Shown piece by piece: positions 1 to 8,973 of a stretch of 64,000 nt of DNA (positions within the stretch are counted from its first letter, which is position 1; every line of letters begins with the position of its first letter). Source of the DNA: an uncultured Bacteroidota bacterium (GTDB lineage: Bacteria > Bacteroidota > Bacteroidia > NS11-12g > UBA9320). A program made the translations under genes and the position numbers. The stretch spans positions 62,001-126,000 of the forward strand of contig CAJWLP010000001.1 of assembly GCA_913043145.1 (NCBI GenBank), read 5' to 3'. Below the pieces are notes generated by a model. The model saw nothing but the letters and a program-made list of their open reading frames with translations, was not told the DNA's origin and made no database searches.

Positions 1-17
1 AATTTAAAAATAACATA

Positions 18-30
18 GCGGTATTTCCGC
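18..30. other. Short GC-rich hairpin before pnp
   Basis: A stem GCGG/CCGC with a five-base loop TATTT ends six bases before the pnp start codon. It may be the tail of an upstream terminator or a leader structure of pnp. Only 36 bases precede the gene, so the upstream context is missing. There is no T tract behind it. Confidence 0.25.
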
Positions 31-36
31 ACAATT

Positions 37-2262
37 ATGAATGTATTTACACAAAAATTAAGTTATGGTGATGGCAAAGACATTACCATCGAAACTGGGA
101 AATTAGCACGTCAGGCACATGGATCTGTAGTAGTTTCTCAAGGAAAATTAAAACTATTGGCAACGATAGTTTCTAACAAAGACGCTAGAGATGGAGTAGA
201 TTTTCTCCCCATGTCTGTAGATTATCAAGAAAAGTTTGCTGCTGGAGGAAGAATTCCGGGTGGTTTTTTGAGAAGAGAAGGAAGACTGTCCAATGCAGAA
301 ATATTGGTTTGTAGAATTGTAGATAGAACACTGCGACCACTTTTTCCATCTGATTATCACTCTGAAACTCAAGTAATGATTCAATTAATTTCTGCTGATT
401 CAGAGGTTATGCCGGATGCACTGGTTGGTTTAGCTGCCTCTGCAGCACTAACCATTACAGATATTCCATTTGAAGGTCCTGTTTCTGCTCTCAGAGTTGG
501 TAGAATTAATGGAGAGTGGCTAATTAATCCTTATGCCAGTCAAATGGCAGACTCAGATGTTGATTTGATGGTAGCTGGAACAGCTGCAGATATTAATATG
601 GTAGAGGGTGAGATGAACGGTATTTCTGAAAAGGAAATGGTTGAGGCTCTCAAATTTGCACATACCCACATCAAAAATGATTGTGCAGCACAGTTAGCAC
701 TATGTGATCAAATGGGTGGTCGAAAGACACCAAGAGAATATAATCACGAGACTAATTCGGATGAATTGAAGAAGCAGGTTATGGATGCTACCTATCAAAA
801 ATACTATGATGCAGCCAAAACACCTTCTGTTAAAGAAGAACGTGCCGAAAAGTTTAAAGCCATTGATAATGAATATGTAGACTCCTTACCAGAGGATACG
901 GATGATACTAAAATGACTATGATAAAAAGGTATCTCGGTAAATCAAAGAAAGAGGCTGTACGTAATATGATGTTGGACAATAAGCAGAGGTTAGACGGTA
1001 GAGCATTAAATGAAGTACGTCAAATATGGACAGAAGTTGATTACCTTCCATCCGTTCACGGATCTGCACTATTTACAAGAGGTGAGACGCAATCATTAAC
1101 ATCGGTTACGTTAGGTTCTAAACTAGATCAGCAGATGATTGATAATTATCAAGAGAAGTCATTTAGTAAATTTATGTTACATTATAACTTCCCTTCATTT
1201 TCAGTAGGTGAAGCAAGACCAAATCGAGGTCCTGGTAGACGTGAGATAGGTCATGGTAATTTAGCTGAGCGTGGACTCAAACGCATGATACCTGACGACT
1301 TTCCATACACACTTCGAATCGTTTCAGATATTTTAGAAAGCAATGGGAGTAGTTCTATGGCTACAGTATGTGCTGGTAGTATGGCCATGATGGATGCTGG
1401 TATTCAAGTGAAAGCCGGAGTTTCTGGTATTGCAATGGGTATGGTAGCCGATGATAAAGGTCGATATGCAATTCTTTCAGATATTCTAGGAGACGAGGAC
1501 CATTTGGGAGATATGGACTTCAAAGTTGTAGGCAACGAAGATGGTATATATGCATGCCAAATGGATATGAAAGTGGACGGTTTATCGTATGATGTACTTG
1601 AAGAGGCACTCATGCAAGCCAAAGAAGGTCGTATGCACATATTGAACGAAATGGAAAAGACCATTTCTAAACCAAACAAAGGGTTGAAAGATCACGCACC
1701 TCAGATTGAAGTAATGACTATTCCTAAAGATAAAATTGGTGCTGTCATTGGTTCTGGAGGGAAAGTAATTCAAGAAATTCAGCAAGAAACAGATGCTATA
1801 GTAACTATCGAAGAAGATGGCGACTTTGGTATTGTAGAAATTTCTGGTGTTGGTAGTGGTCCAATAGAGGCAGCGAAAGAATGGATTCTTGGTATTATAA
1901 CGGATCCAGAAGTAGGAACAGAATATGTTGGTAAGATAAAGTCAATTGTTGATTTTGGTGCTTTCGTAGAAATTCTTCCTGGAAAAGAAGGATTACTTCA
2001 CATATCAGAGATTAGCTGGGAACGATTAGAGTCCATGGCTGATGTATTTGAGGAAGGCGAAGAAGTAAAAGTTAAGCTAATCGAGTTCGATGAGCGTAAC
2101 GGTAAACTTCGTCTGTCAAGAAAAGTTCTTCTTGAAAAACCTGAAGGATATGTAGAACGTCCGCCAAGAGAGCGAAGAGACAACAACCGAAATGGTGGTG
2201 ATAGAAGAGGTGGGAGAGACAATAGAGGACGCGACAATCGAGGAAGAAATAATCGAAAATAA
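37..2262 (+). CDS. pnp: Polyribonucleotide nucleotidyltransferase (PNPase)
   Basis: Phosphorolytic 3'-5' exoribonuclease that degrades mRNA in the cytoplasm, usually as a trimer. The 741 residues match the family's usual length plus a short tail. Two RNase PH-like domains fill the first ~545 residues. A KH domain follows (about 557-615, with the GSGGK loop in IGAVIGSGGKVIQEI), then an S1 domain (about 626-696, VGKIKSIVDFGAFVEILPG). The last ~35 residues are very rich in Arg, Gly and Asn, an RGG-like tail probably adding RNA affinity. The ATG start gives a normal N-terminus. A strong terminator lies 25 bases after the stop, so transcription is separate from the dcw cluster. Confidence 0.97.
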   Translation: MNVFTQKLSYGDGKDITIETGKLARQAHGSVVVSQGKLKLLATIVSNKDARDGVDFLPMSVDYQEKFAAGGRIPGGFLRREGRLSNAEILVCRIVDRTLRPLFPSDYHSETQVMIQLISADSEVMPDALVGLAASAALTITDIPFEGPVSALRVGRINGEWLINPYASQMADSDVDLMVAGTAADINMVEGEMNGISEKEMVEALKFAHTHIKNDCAAQLALCDQMGGRKTPREYNHETNSDELKKQVMDATYQKYYDAAKTPSVKEERAEKFKAIDNEYVDSLPEDTDDTKMTMIKRYLGKSKKEAVRNMMLDNKQRLDGRALNEVRQIWTEVDYLPSVHGSALFTRGETQSLTSVTLGSKLDQQMIDNYQEKSFSKFMLHYNFPSFSVGEARPNRGPGRREIGHGNLAERGLKRMIPDDFPYTLRIVSDILESNGSSSMATVCAGSMAMMDAGIQVKAGVSGIAMGMVADDKGRYAILSDILGDEDHLGDMDFKVVGNEDGIYACQMDMKVDGLSYDVLEEALMQAKEGRMHILNEMEKTISKPNKGLKDHAPQIEVMTIPKDKIGAVIGSGGKVIQEIQQETDAIVTIEEDGDFGIVEISGVGSGPIEAAKEWILGIITDPEVGTEYVGKIKSIVDFGAFVEILPGKEGLLHISEISWERLESMADVFEEGEEVKVKLIEFDERNGKLRLSRKVLLEKPEGYVERPPRERRDNNRNGGDRRGGRDNRGRDNRGRNNRK

Positions 2263-2286
2263 AATCGATTAGTTAATTCAATAAAT

Positions 2287-2322
2287 TAAAAAAAGGTGAG
2301 CTTAACGGCTCACTTTTTTTTT
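2287..2322 (+). terminator. Rho-independent terminator of pnp
   Basis: Stem GTGAGC/GCTCAC with a six-base loop, flanked by an A run on the left and nine T's on the right. The A/T flanks extend the pairing, so it could work in both directions. It separates pnp from the dcw cluster. Confidence 0.92.
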
Positions 2323-2451
2323 GAATAAAATTTACTTTTAGATCATTTTTTAATGAAATTAATCCGTTTCTAAACGATTAAACGAAAAATGTGGGAATCT
2401 GTTTAAGTATTCAAGTTATTGATTATCAGCAACTTAACATTTTGTGTGGAT

Positions 2452-2459
2452 TATTTTTG
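2452..2459 (+). promoter_or_regulatory. Probable -7 box of the dcw cluster promoter
   Basis: TATTTTTG matches the Bacteroidota -7 consensus TAnnTTTG. It is the best match in the ~210 bases between the pnp terminator and mraZ. Transcription would start near 2464, just before the MraZ-type boxes. I see no convincing -33 TTTG at the usual spacing. Confidence 0.55.
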
Positions 2460-2466
2460 TAAAAAA

Positions 2467-2501
2467 GTGGTAGATAGTGGGAGAAAGTGGGAAAATTGGT
2501 T
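2467..2501 (+). promoter_or_regulatory. MraZ-type operator: phased GTGGG repeats
   Basis: GTGGT (2467), GTGGG (2477) and GTGGG (2487) recur exactly every 10 bases with five-base spacers, and a weaker TTGGT sits at 2497. MraZ proteins are known to bind TGGG/GTGGG direct repeats with five-base spacers upstream of their own gene. The array lies between the -7 box and the mraZ start, so bound MraZ would repress the cluster. One more GTGGG lies at 2391, out of the array. Confidence 0.8.
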
Positions 2502-2530
2502 TTATTTTTACAGCATTAAACCAATAAAAC

Positions 2531-3001
2531 GTGTCCAAATCATTATACATCGGAGAATTTGCTGCTAAGCTTGATGACAAGGGTCGGGTAGTTTTGCCAG
2601 CTGGTTTGAAGAAGCAATTGCCAAAAGATGCAATTGATAAGTTGGTAGTTAATCGAGGTTTTGAAAAATGCCTTACACTATACACACGAAAAGATTGGGA
2701 TATTGAGCTTGGCAATTTGAGCTCATTGAATCACTTTAATAAAAAACATAGATTATTTATTCGGCATTTTAGTAATGGTGCGACTGAGGTCAACTTAGAT
2801 AATGCTTCAAGAATGCTGATTCCAAAAAAGTTGTGTGAGTATGCTGGAATTCAAAATGATGCTGTCTTTTATGCTTATGGTAATCGTATAGAAATTTGGG
2901 GTCTAAATCATTATAATGAAATGATGAATGTAGATGCAGATGATTTTGCTGAACTTGCTGAAGATGTAATGGGAGACAAGAATGGAGGTGATGATGAATA
3001 G
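2531..3001 (+). CDS. mraZ: MraZ, transcriptional regulator of the dcw cluster
   Basis: DNA-binding autoregulator of the division and cell wall cluster. The 156 residues hold two SpoVT/AbrB-like repeats: the first has the classic KLDDKGRVVLPA (about 12-25), the second reads NLDNASRMLIPKKL (about 88-101). The start is GTG; no upstream ATG fits and the N-terminus IGEFAAKLDDKG aligns normally. The acidic C-terminal tail (EDVMGDKNGGDDE) is longer than in many relatives. It is the first gene of a 14.7 kb run of same-strand genes, downstream of repeats of the type MraZ binds, and overlaps rsmH by 8 bases. Confidence 0.95.
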   Translation: MSKSLYIGEFAAKLDDKGRVVLPAGLKKQLPKDAIDKLVVNRGFEKCLTLYTRKDWDIELGNLSSLNHFNKKHRLFIRHFSNGATEVNLDNASRMLIPKKLCEYAGIQNDAVFYAYGNRIEIWGLNHYNEMMNVDADDFAELAEDVMGDKNGGDDE

Positions 3002-3899
3002 TTATCACGCTCCAGTCATGTTGGATGAGTGCATTAAAGGGTTAAATATAAATCCAGACGGAACATACGTTGATGTCACATTTGGCGGCGGTGGTCATTC
3101 AAGAGCAATTCTTAGCCAGCTAAGTGAAAAAGGAATTTTATTAGCTTTTGATCAGGATTTGGATGCATTGGATAATAAGGTTGATGATCCACGTTTAATT
3201 TTTTGTGAGGCCAATTTTGAGTATTTAGCAAATTTTTGTTCATATCACAAGCTTAATGAAATTGATGGCTTGTTAGCTGATTTAGGGGTAAGTTCTCATC
3301 ATCTTAATGAAAAAGATCGCGGTTTCTCTTTTCGATTTGAGGAATCTGATTTAGATATGCGGATGAATTCTTCTTCAGAAATATCTGCTGTAGACATTTT
3401 GAACACCTATGATCAGCCTAGATTGGCAAAAGTTTTTAGGTCTTATGGTGAATTAGATAAGGCTTCTCCTATAGCGAATGCAATTATTTCATATCGGGAT
3501 ATTCAACCAATTACAAGAAATGCAGATTTGATCGCAGCGGTATCAAAATTCACTAATGATCGATCGAAGAATAAGATGTTGGCTAAGATTTATCAAGCAT
3601 TAAGAATAGAAGTTAATCGTGAGATTAGTACATTAAAATCCCTTCTCAATCAGGCCACAGTATTGCTAAAACCTCAAGGGAGACTAGTTGTGATGGCGTA
3701 TCATTCTTTGGAGGACAGAATTGTAAAAAACTTAATCCAAACAGGAAATGTAGAAGGAGACCGACAAAGCGACCACTTTGGGAGAGTGACTCGATTATAT
3801 AAGGCAATAAATAAAAAGCCAATTGAAGCAACCAAAGAAGAGATTGAGCAAAATTCAAGAGCTCGAAGTGCCAAATTAAGAATAGCAGAGAAAATTTAA
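2994..3899 (+). CDS. rsmH: 16S rRNA (cytosine-1402 N4) methyltransferase RsmH (MraW)
   Basis: SAM-dependent enzyme that methylates C1402 of 16S rRNA. Family motifs are visible: YHAPVMLDECI at the N-terminus, the SAM loop VDVTFGGGGHSRAIL, DGLLADLGVSSHHL, RGFSF, and YHSLEDRIVK near the C-terminus. I chose the ATG at 2994 because GGAGG lies five bases before it, one of the few clear Shine-Dalgarno matches here; in-frame ATGs at 2982 and 2991 are alternatives. With 301 residues it is of usual size. It overlaps mraZ upstream and ftsL by one base (TAATG) downstream, so translation is probably coupled. Confidence 0.95.
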   Translation: MNSYHAPVMLDECIKGLNINPDGTYVDVTFGGGGHSRAILSQLSEKGILLAFDQDLDALDNKVDDPRLIFCEANFEYLANFCSYHKLNEIDGLLADLGVSSHHLNEKDRGFSFRFEESDLDMRMNSSSEISAVDILNTYDQPRLAKVFRSYGELDKASPIANAIISYRDIQPITRNADLIAAVSKFTNDRSKNKMLAKIYQALRIEVNREISTLKSLLNQATVLLKPQGRLVVMAYHSLEDRIVKNLIQTGNVEGDRQSDHFGRVTRLYKAINKKPIEATKEEIEQNSRARSAKLRIAEKI

Positions 3900-4207
3900 T
3901 GACTAAAGAGAAAAGAACAGCCACATCACAAGAGTTTAGGCTTTCGCCGGAGTGGATTTATTATCTCTTTTTTTTATTCACACTAGCTCTCACTTATATC
4001 TATTTATCTCATCGAACAGATAACATTGTCAGAGACATAGAATCAACAAAGAAAAACCTCATTGAATTGAGGGCGGAGAATATTACGTTAAAATCTGATA
4101 TCATGAAGAATAGACTTCGAGAAAATCTTGAAGTTAGACTGAAAGACAAAGACGTGAAAGAGCCTAATAGGGCAGTTACTGTAATAAAAGAAGTCCATGG
4201 CGAATAA
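3899..4207 (+). CDS. ftsL: FtsL-like division protein
   Basis: Small bitopic protein of 102 residues: cytoplasmic N-terminus, one membrane helix (about 20-38, IYYLFFLFTLALTYIYL), then a polar, heptad-like periplasmic segment predicted as coiled coil (about 45-80). That architecture, with its place between rsmH and ftsI, identifies it as FtsL, which joins the FtsQ/B/L complex and activates septal synthesis. FtsL sequences diverge strongly, so the call relies on topology and synteny. The start overlaps the rsmH stop and the end overlaps ftsI by 11 bases. Confidence 0.82.
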   Translation: MTKEKRTATSQEFRLSPEWIYYLFFLFTLALTYIYLSHRTDNIVRDIESTKKNLIELRAENITLKSDIMKNRLRENLEVRLKDKDVKEPNRAVTVIKEVHGE

Positions 4208-6269
4208 TATTAAAAAGAGTATAACATGGCGTGTGGTATTTGGTATGGGTGTGGTGGTATTATTCGCGTTTTGGGTTTCTTTTCAGATGTTTCGGATTCA
4301 ATTAGTTGAAGGGAATAAGTGGTTAGTAATGTCAGACAGTATTACGATTCGTCATCAAGACATTAGTCCAGCCAGAGGTAATATTTATTCTGATAATGGA
4401 AGCCTACTTTCTACATCAATGCCCATATATGAAATCAGATGGGATGCAACTGTTGTTAATGATGATACATTTCATTTTTATGTTAATGAATTAGCTCAAC
4501 AATTGGCTCGTTTATTTCCAGATAAAACCAGTTTGTACTATAAGTCAAAACTAAATACAGCTAAAAAGTCCAAAAGCAGATATGTTCTCATTAGAAGAAA
4601 AGTCAATTATCACGAGCAAAAGACGATGAGGGACTTTCCGATTTTCAGAAAAGGGAGATACCGAGGTGGATTTATGGCAGAGTTGAATACTAAGCGAGTA
4701 AAACCTGCAGGGAATCTAGCTTTTAGAACAATTGGTTATCGAACAAAAGATAACCTAGGGGTTGGTTTAGAACGAACTTATAACGACGATTTAGGAGGCG
4801 TTAAAGGGAAGCGATTAGTGCAAAAAATATCAGGGGGATATCGTCCATTGAATGATGAAAATTTGATTGAGCCAAAAAACGGGAGAGATATTCATACGAC
4901 CATCAATATTGATTTTCAAGAAATAGCTCAACGGTCACTCGAAAAGTCATTGATCAAGCATAAAGCTGATCATGGTTGTGTAATTGTAATGAAGGTATCG
5001 ACAGGGGAGATAAAGGCTATATCAAACTTATCAAAAAGAGAAGAAGGAGTATATAGTGAGCAGTATAATTATAGTATTGGAGAGAGTTATGAGCCGGGAA
5101 GTGTTTGGAAGGTTTTTTCTGCTATGGCCGCATTTGAAGATGAATTAATTAGTCCCAATGATTCTATGGATATTCAGAATGGAGTTCGAGAATATTTCGG
5201 AAAAAAAATGCAAGATTCTGATAAAGGAAGATTCAAAAAAATGAGTTTTAAGCAGGCTTTTGCAAGGTCTAGTAACGTTGCTTTTTCTTCAGTAATTTTT
5301 GATAATTACTCAAGTAAGCCAAGTAATTATATATCATATTTAAAAAAATTAGATTTAGATAAGCCAACGGGTATCGAAATATTAGGTGAGCCAGATCCCT
5401 TTTTGAATCATCCGGCTAGCTCTAGTTGGTCTCAATTAACTCTACCATGGTTGGCTATTGGGTACGAAAATCAACATACGCCACTTCAGTTACTAACTGC
5501 TTATAACGGAATTATCAATGATGGGATTATGATTAGACCACAAATTGTTAGCTCTGTTACTGATGCAGGTATTATAATAAAGGAAAACAATAATTCAAAT
5601 AAAACAGTTCGTGTTTGTTCGGAAGAAACTTCTAAAAAAATAAAAGAATTAACTGCTGAGGTATTTATCAGTGGTTCTGCAAGAAATGTGAGGAGTGATG
5701 TAGTTACTATGGGAGGGAAAACAGGAACAGCACAGATAGCTTCCTCCAGTGGTTATCAAAAGGCAAAAATGTACAATGCAAGTTTTGTTGGCCACTTTCC
5801 AGCAATGAAACCTGAATATTCTATTTATGTCATGGTCAACAAGCCCAGCAATGGAATATTTTATGCTTCTTATGTTGCTGCTCCAGTTTTTTCCGAGGTA
5901 GCCAAAAAGATTTTTACAATTAGTGTTAAAAAAGAGGTTGTGGATTCTTTGATTTATAAGCCTAATTATCATGCTGGATTTTTTAAGGATATAAAAATTA
6001 TTAACAATCAACTTGGATACATTATGGATGAAAATTCATCTGCAGATTTTGTAAGGGTGAATTCCAATAATAGTATGACGGAAGATGTTGTAGTCGAAGA
6101 GGGTAAAATGCCCGATTTTAGAAATTTTGGTGTTAAGGATGCGGTATACGTGTCAGAGCTCTTAGGGTTAAAACCGATTGTAGCTGGAAGAGGGAGAGTA
6201 GTAGAGCAGAGTCCCAAGCCTGGGGCTGTTATCCATAAAAGTCAAACTGTTTATATCCGATTAAATTGA
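4197..6269 (+). CDS. ftsI: Septal peptidoglycan transpeptidase FtsI (PBP3) with PASTA domain
   Basis: Class B penicillin-binding protein that cross-links septal peptidoglycan in the periplasm. One N-terminal membrane helix (about 12-30) precedes a dimerisation/pedestal region (SPARGNI at 57). The transpeptidase domain carries all three catalytic motifs: SVWK (Ser302, Lys305), SSN (358-360) and KTG (508-510). The last ~60 residues form one PASTA domain (MPDFRNFGVKDAVYVSELLGL), so the protein is longer (690) than E. coli FtsI, as is usual in this phylum. It overlaps ftsL before it, and murE starts inside its stop codon. Confidence 0.95.
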   Translation: MANNIKKSITWRVVFGMGVVVLFAFWVSFQMFRIQLVEGNKWLVMSDSITIRHQDISPARGNIYSDNGSLLSTSMPIYEIRWDATVVNDDTFHFYVNELAQQLARLFPDKTSLYYKSKLNTAKKSKSRYVLIRRKVNYHEQKTMRDFPIFRKGRYRGGFMAELNTKRVKPAGNLAFRTIGYRTKDNLGVGLERTYNDDLGGVKGKRLVQKISGGYRPLNDENLIEPKNGRDIHTTINIDFQEIAQRSLEKSLIKHKADHGCVIVMKVSTGEIKAISNLSKREEGVYSEQYNYSIGESYEPGSVWKVFSAMAAFEDELISPNDSMDIQNGVREYFGKKMQDSDKGRFKKMSFKQAFARSSNVAFSSVIFDNYSSKPSNYISYLKKLDLDKPTGIEILGEPDPFLNHPASSSWSQLTLPWLAIGYENQHTPLQLLTAYNGIINDGIMIRPQIVSSVTDAGIIIKENNNSNKTVRVCSEETSKKIKELTAEVFISGSARNVRSDVVTMGGKTGTAQIASSSGYQKAKMYNASFVGHFPAMKPEYSIYVMVNKPSNGIFYASYVAAPVFSEVAKKIFTISVKKEVVDSLIYKPNYHAGFFKDIKIINNQLGYIMDENSSADFVRVNSNNSMTEDVVVEEGKMPDFRNFGVKDAVYVSELLGLKPIVAGRGRVVEQSPKPGAVIHKSQTVYIRLN

Positions 6270-7723
6270 AAAGTCTAGATTCACTCATATCTGCTATTGA
6301 ATTAATAGATTCGTTCGGATCCAAAAATGTTCAAATTTCTGGGCTTGCTCTTGACTCCAGAATGGTACAATCTGATAACTTATTTGCTGCAACTCGTGGT
6401 GCTAATACAGATGGTCATTTATTCATAGAAAAAGCAATTGGATTAGGAGCTGCTGTAATCTTATGTGAGGAAGTAGTTAATCCAAAAGATCATGTTACTT
6501 ACTTAGTGGTTGAAAATTCAGCCAAGACATTAGGTCTAATTGCTTCAGCATTTTATGATAATCCAAGTAACCAACTTAAGCTGATCGGGGTGACAGGCAC
6601 CAATGGAAAAACTTCAGTAGCATCAATGCTTTATGAGTGTTTTCGAAATTTAGATCACAATTGTGGATTGTTGTCTACCATTAAATATAGCATTAATGGA
6701 GTTGATACCATCAGTACTCACACTACGCCCAATAGCATTCGAATAAATGAATTGTTAGCAGATATGGTTGATGATGGCTGTGAATATGCATTTATGGAAG
6801 TGAGTTCTCATGCTCTTCACCAGAATAGGACGGCAGGGTTAAAATTTGACGGTGCAATATTTACGAATATAACCCGTGATCATCTGGATTATCACACAGA
6901 TTTTAAAGAATATTTATATACCAAAAAAACACTTTTTGACCACTTAGATACTTCAGCTTTTGCATTAACTAATAAGGACGATAAAAATGCAAAAGTGATG
7001 GTTCAAAATACATTAGCGAGTTCTTATACTTATAGCCTCAAATCATTTAGTGATTTCAAGACCAAAATTGTTGAGCACGATTTTGATGGTATGCTTTTAA
7101 ATATCAGTGACTCAGAAGTGTGGTTGAGATTAGTAGGTAAGTTTAATGCATACAATGTTTTAGCTGTTTATTCAACTGCATTTTTACTCGGTAAGGAACA
7201 TTTAGAAATCATAACAGCACTCAGTGCAATAAACAGTGTTGATGGTCGATTCCAAAATATAAAAGAATCTGGTATAACCGCCATTGTCGATTATGCTCAT
7301 ACCCCGGATGCTATTCAGAATGTATTGGATACAATTAATGCCATTCGGACCACTAATGAGGAGTTGATAACTGTTATTGGGTGTGGAGGAGATAGAGATA
7401 AAGGCAAACGACCTATCATGGCAAAAATTGCTTGTGATTCTTCAACGAAAGTGATTTTTACCTCTGATAATCCCAGAACAGAGGATGCTGATGAAATCAT
7501 TTCTGATATGATGTTAGGAGTAGATCCAAGACACTTCAAAAAGGTACTAAAGATAACTAACAGGGAGGAGGCTATTAAGACAGCAATCAGTCTCAGCAAT
7601 AAAGGTGATATCATTCTTGTGGCTGGGAAAGGACATGAAACTTATCAAGATATAATGGGTGTAAAACATCCTTTTGACGACAAAGAAATTTTAACCCAAA
7701 ACCTAAAACTATTAAAAGAATAA
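6266..7723 (+). CDS. murE: UDP-MurNAc-L-Ala-D-Glu:meso-diaminopimelate ligase MurE
   Basis: Cytoplasmic ATP-dependent Mur ligase that adds the third residue of the peptide stem. Motifs: P-loop GTNGKT (111-116), the [12 protein letters not shown] segment, [12 protein letters not shown], and DNPR near residue 400. DNPR is the meso-diaminopimelate recognition motif, so the cell wall is predicted to be DAP type. The start is TTG overlapping the ftsI stop (TTGA); the N-terminus [10 protein letters not shown] is plausible for the family. Its stop shares a base with the mraY start. Length 485, normal. Confidence 0.96.
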   Translation: MKSLDSLISAIELIDSFGSKNVQISGLALDSRMVQSDNLFAATRGANTDGHLFIEKAIGLGAAVILCEEVVNPKDHVTYLVVENSAKTLGLIASAFYDNPSNQLKLIGVTGTNGKTSVASMLYECFRNLDHNCGLLSTIKYSINGVDTISTHTTPNSIRINELLADMVDDGCEYAFMEVSSHALHQNRTAGLKFDGAIFTNITRDHLDYHTDFKEYLYTKKTLFDHLDTSAFALTNKDDKNAKVMVQNTLASSYTYSLKSFSDFKTKIVEHDFDGMLLNISDSEVWLRLVGKFNAYNVLAVYSTAFLLGKEHLEIITALSAINSVDGRFQNIKESGITAIVDYAHTPDAIQNVLDTINAIRTTNEELITVIGCGGDRDKGKRPIMAKIACDSSTKVIFTSDNPRTEDADEIISDMMLGVDPRHFKKVLKITNREEAIKTAISLSNKGDIILVAGKGHETYQDIMGVKHPFDDKEILTQNLKLLKE

Positions 7724-8973
7724 TGCTGTATCATTTATTTGAATATTTAGAAGAAGTATATAATCTGCCTGGAGCGGGAGTCTTTCAGTATATTTCATTT
7801 CGTGCATCACTTGCCGTAATTGTATCTCTAATTATTTCATTGCTGTTTGGTAAAAGACTGATTGCAAAGTTGCAAGACTTGCAAGCTGCTGAGACCATTC
7901 GCACACTCGGTCTAAAAGGAGAGGAAGCTAAGCGTGGAACACCAACAATGGGAGGTCTCATCATATTGGCTGCAATTCTAATTCCAACATTATTATTTGC
8001 TAAACTTAATAATGTCTATGTGCTACTTATGATTTTTAGTACCATTTGGTTAGGGTTAATTGGTTTTATAGACGATTACATAAAGATTTATAAAAAGGAC
8101 AAAGCTGGGTTGGCTGGTAGATTTAAAATCATAGGTCAAGTTGGCCTTGGAATTATTGTGGCGTTAGTACTTCATTTTAATGATAGTGTCGTTGTCAGAG
8201 AGCAATACAAAATAAACACGATAAATGAGGCACCTGCCGATGTAGAGATGAAAAATATCAATGGTCAATTGATGTATTTTAAAGATGTAAAAAGTACAAC
8301 AACGACACTTCCATTTATTAAGACTCATGAGGTAGATTATTCAAAATTTTTATTTTGGATGAATGAAACAAAGGCCAATAAATGGGCATGGGTGGTATTT
8401 ATGGTAATAGCTGTTCTGGTTATTACAGCAGTGAGTAATGGGGCTAATTTAACGGATGGAATAGATGGATTGGCTGCGGGTAGCTCAGCGATAATTGGGA
8501 TAACATTAGCAGTTTTAGCATTTATAAGTGGTAACTTAATATTCTCTGATTATCTCAATATCATGTTTATACCTAATCAGGGTGAACTAGTAATTTTTGC
8601 AGCAGCTTTCACAGGAGCTTGTATTGGCTTTTTGTGGTACAATAGTTTCCCAGCTCAAGTTTTTATGGGAGATACAGGTAGCCTTGCACTTGGGGGAATT
8701 ATCGCTGTCTTGGCGTTGATGATTCGAAAAGAATTAGTTCTTCCCATTCTATGCGGCATCTTTTTAATTGAAAACTTGAGTGTTATGATACAAGTCAGTT
8801 ATTTCAAGTATACCAAGAAGAAGTTCGGTGAGGGGAGACGAATATTTAAGATGTCACCACTTCACCATCATTATCAAAAGCTCGGATATGCAGAGCCCAA
8901 GATCGTAACCCGATTCTGGATTGTAGGAATCATCTTAGCCATATTCACCATAATAACCTTCAAACTAAGATAA
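7723..8973 (+). CDS. mraY: Phospho-MurNAc-pentapeptide transferase MraY
   Basis: Integral membrane enzyme that makes lipid I from UDP-MurNAc-pentapeptide and undecaprenyl phosphate. It has about ten hydrophobic helices. Conserved cytoplasmic segments are visible: [43 protein letters not shown] and the MSPLHHHYQ loop. With 416 residues it is longer than E. coli MraY because of a soluble insertion around residues 160-220 ([19 protein letters not shown] onward), a common feature in Bacteroidota. It starts in the murE stop (TAATG) and is followed immediately by murD. Confidence 0.96.
   Translation: MLYHLFEYLEEVYNLPGAGVFQYISFRASLAVIVSLIISLLFGKRLIAKLQDLQAAETIRTLGLKGEEAKRGTPTMGGLIILAAILIPTLLFAKLNNVYVLLMIFSTIWLGLIGFIDDYIKIYKKDKAGLAGRFKIIGQVGLGIIVALVLHFNDSVVVREQYKINTINEAPADVEMKNINGQLMYFKDVKSTTTTLPFIKTHEVDYSKFLFWMNETKANKWAWVVFMVIAVLVITAVSNGANLTDGIDGLAAGSSAIIGITLAVLAFISGNLIFSDYLNIMFIPNQGELVIFAAAFTGACIGFLWYNSFPAQVFMGDTGSLALGGIIAVLALMIRKELVLPILCGIFLIENLSVMIQVSYFKYTKKKFGEGRRIFKMSPLHHHYQKLGYAEPKIVTRFWIVGIILAIFTIITFKLR

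Noticed and set aside
41-2262. pnp as the first gene of the dcw operon
   Set aside because: A strong terminator and a separate promoter lie between pnp and mraZ.
2237-2998. Minus-strand frames over pnp, rsmH, nqrA and other plus-strand genes
   Set aside because: They lie opposite strong genes, have low-complexity translations and no promoter or family signal. They are shadows.
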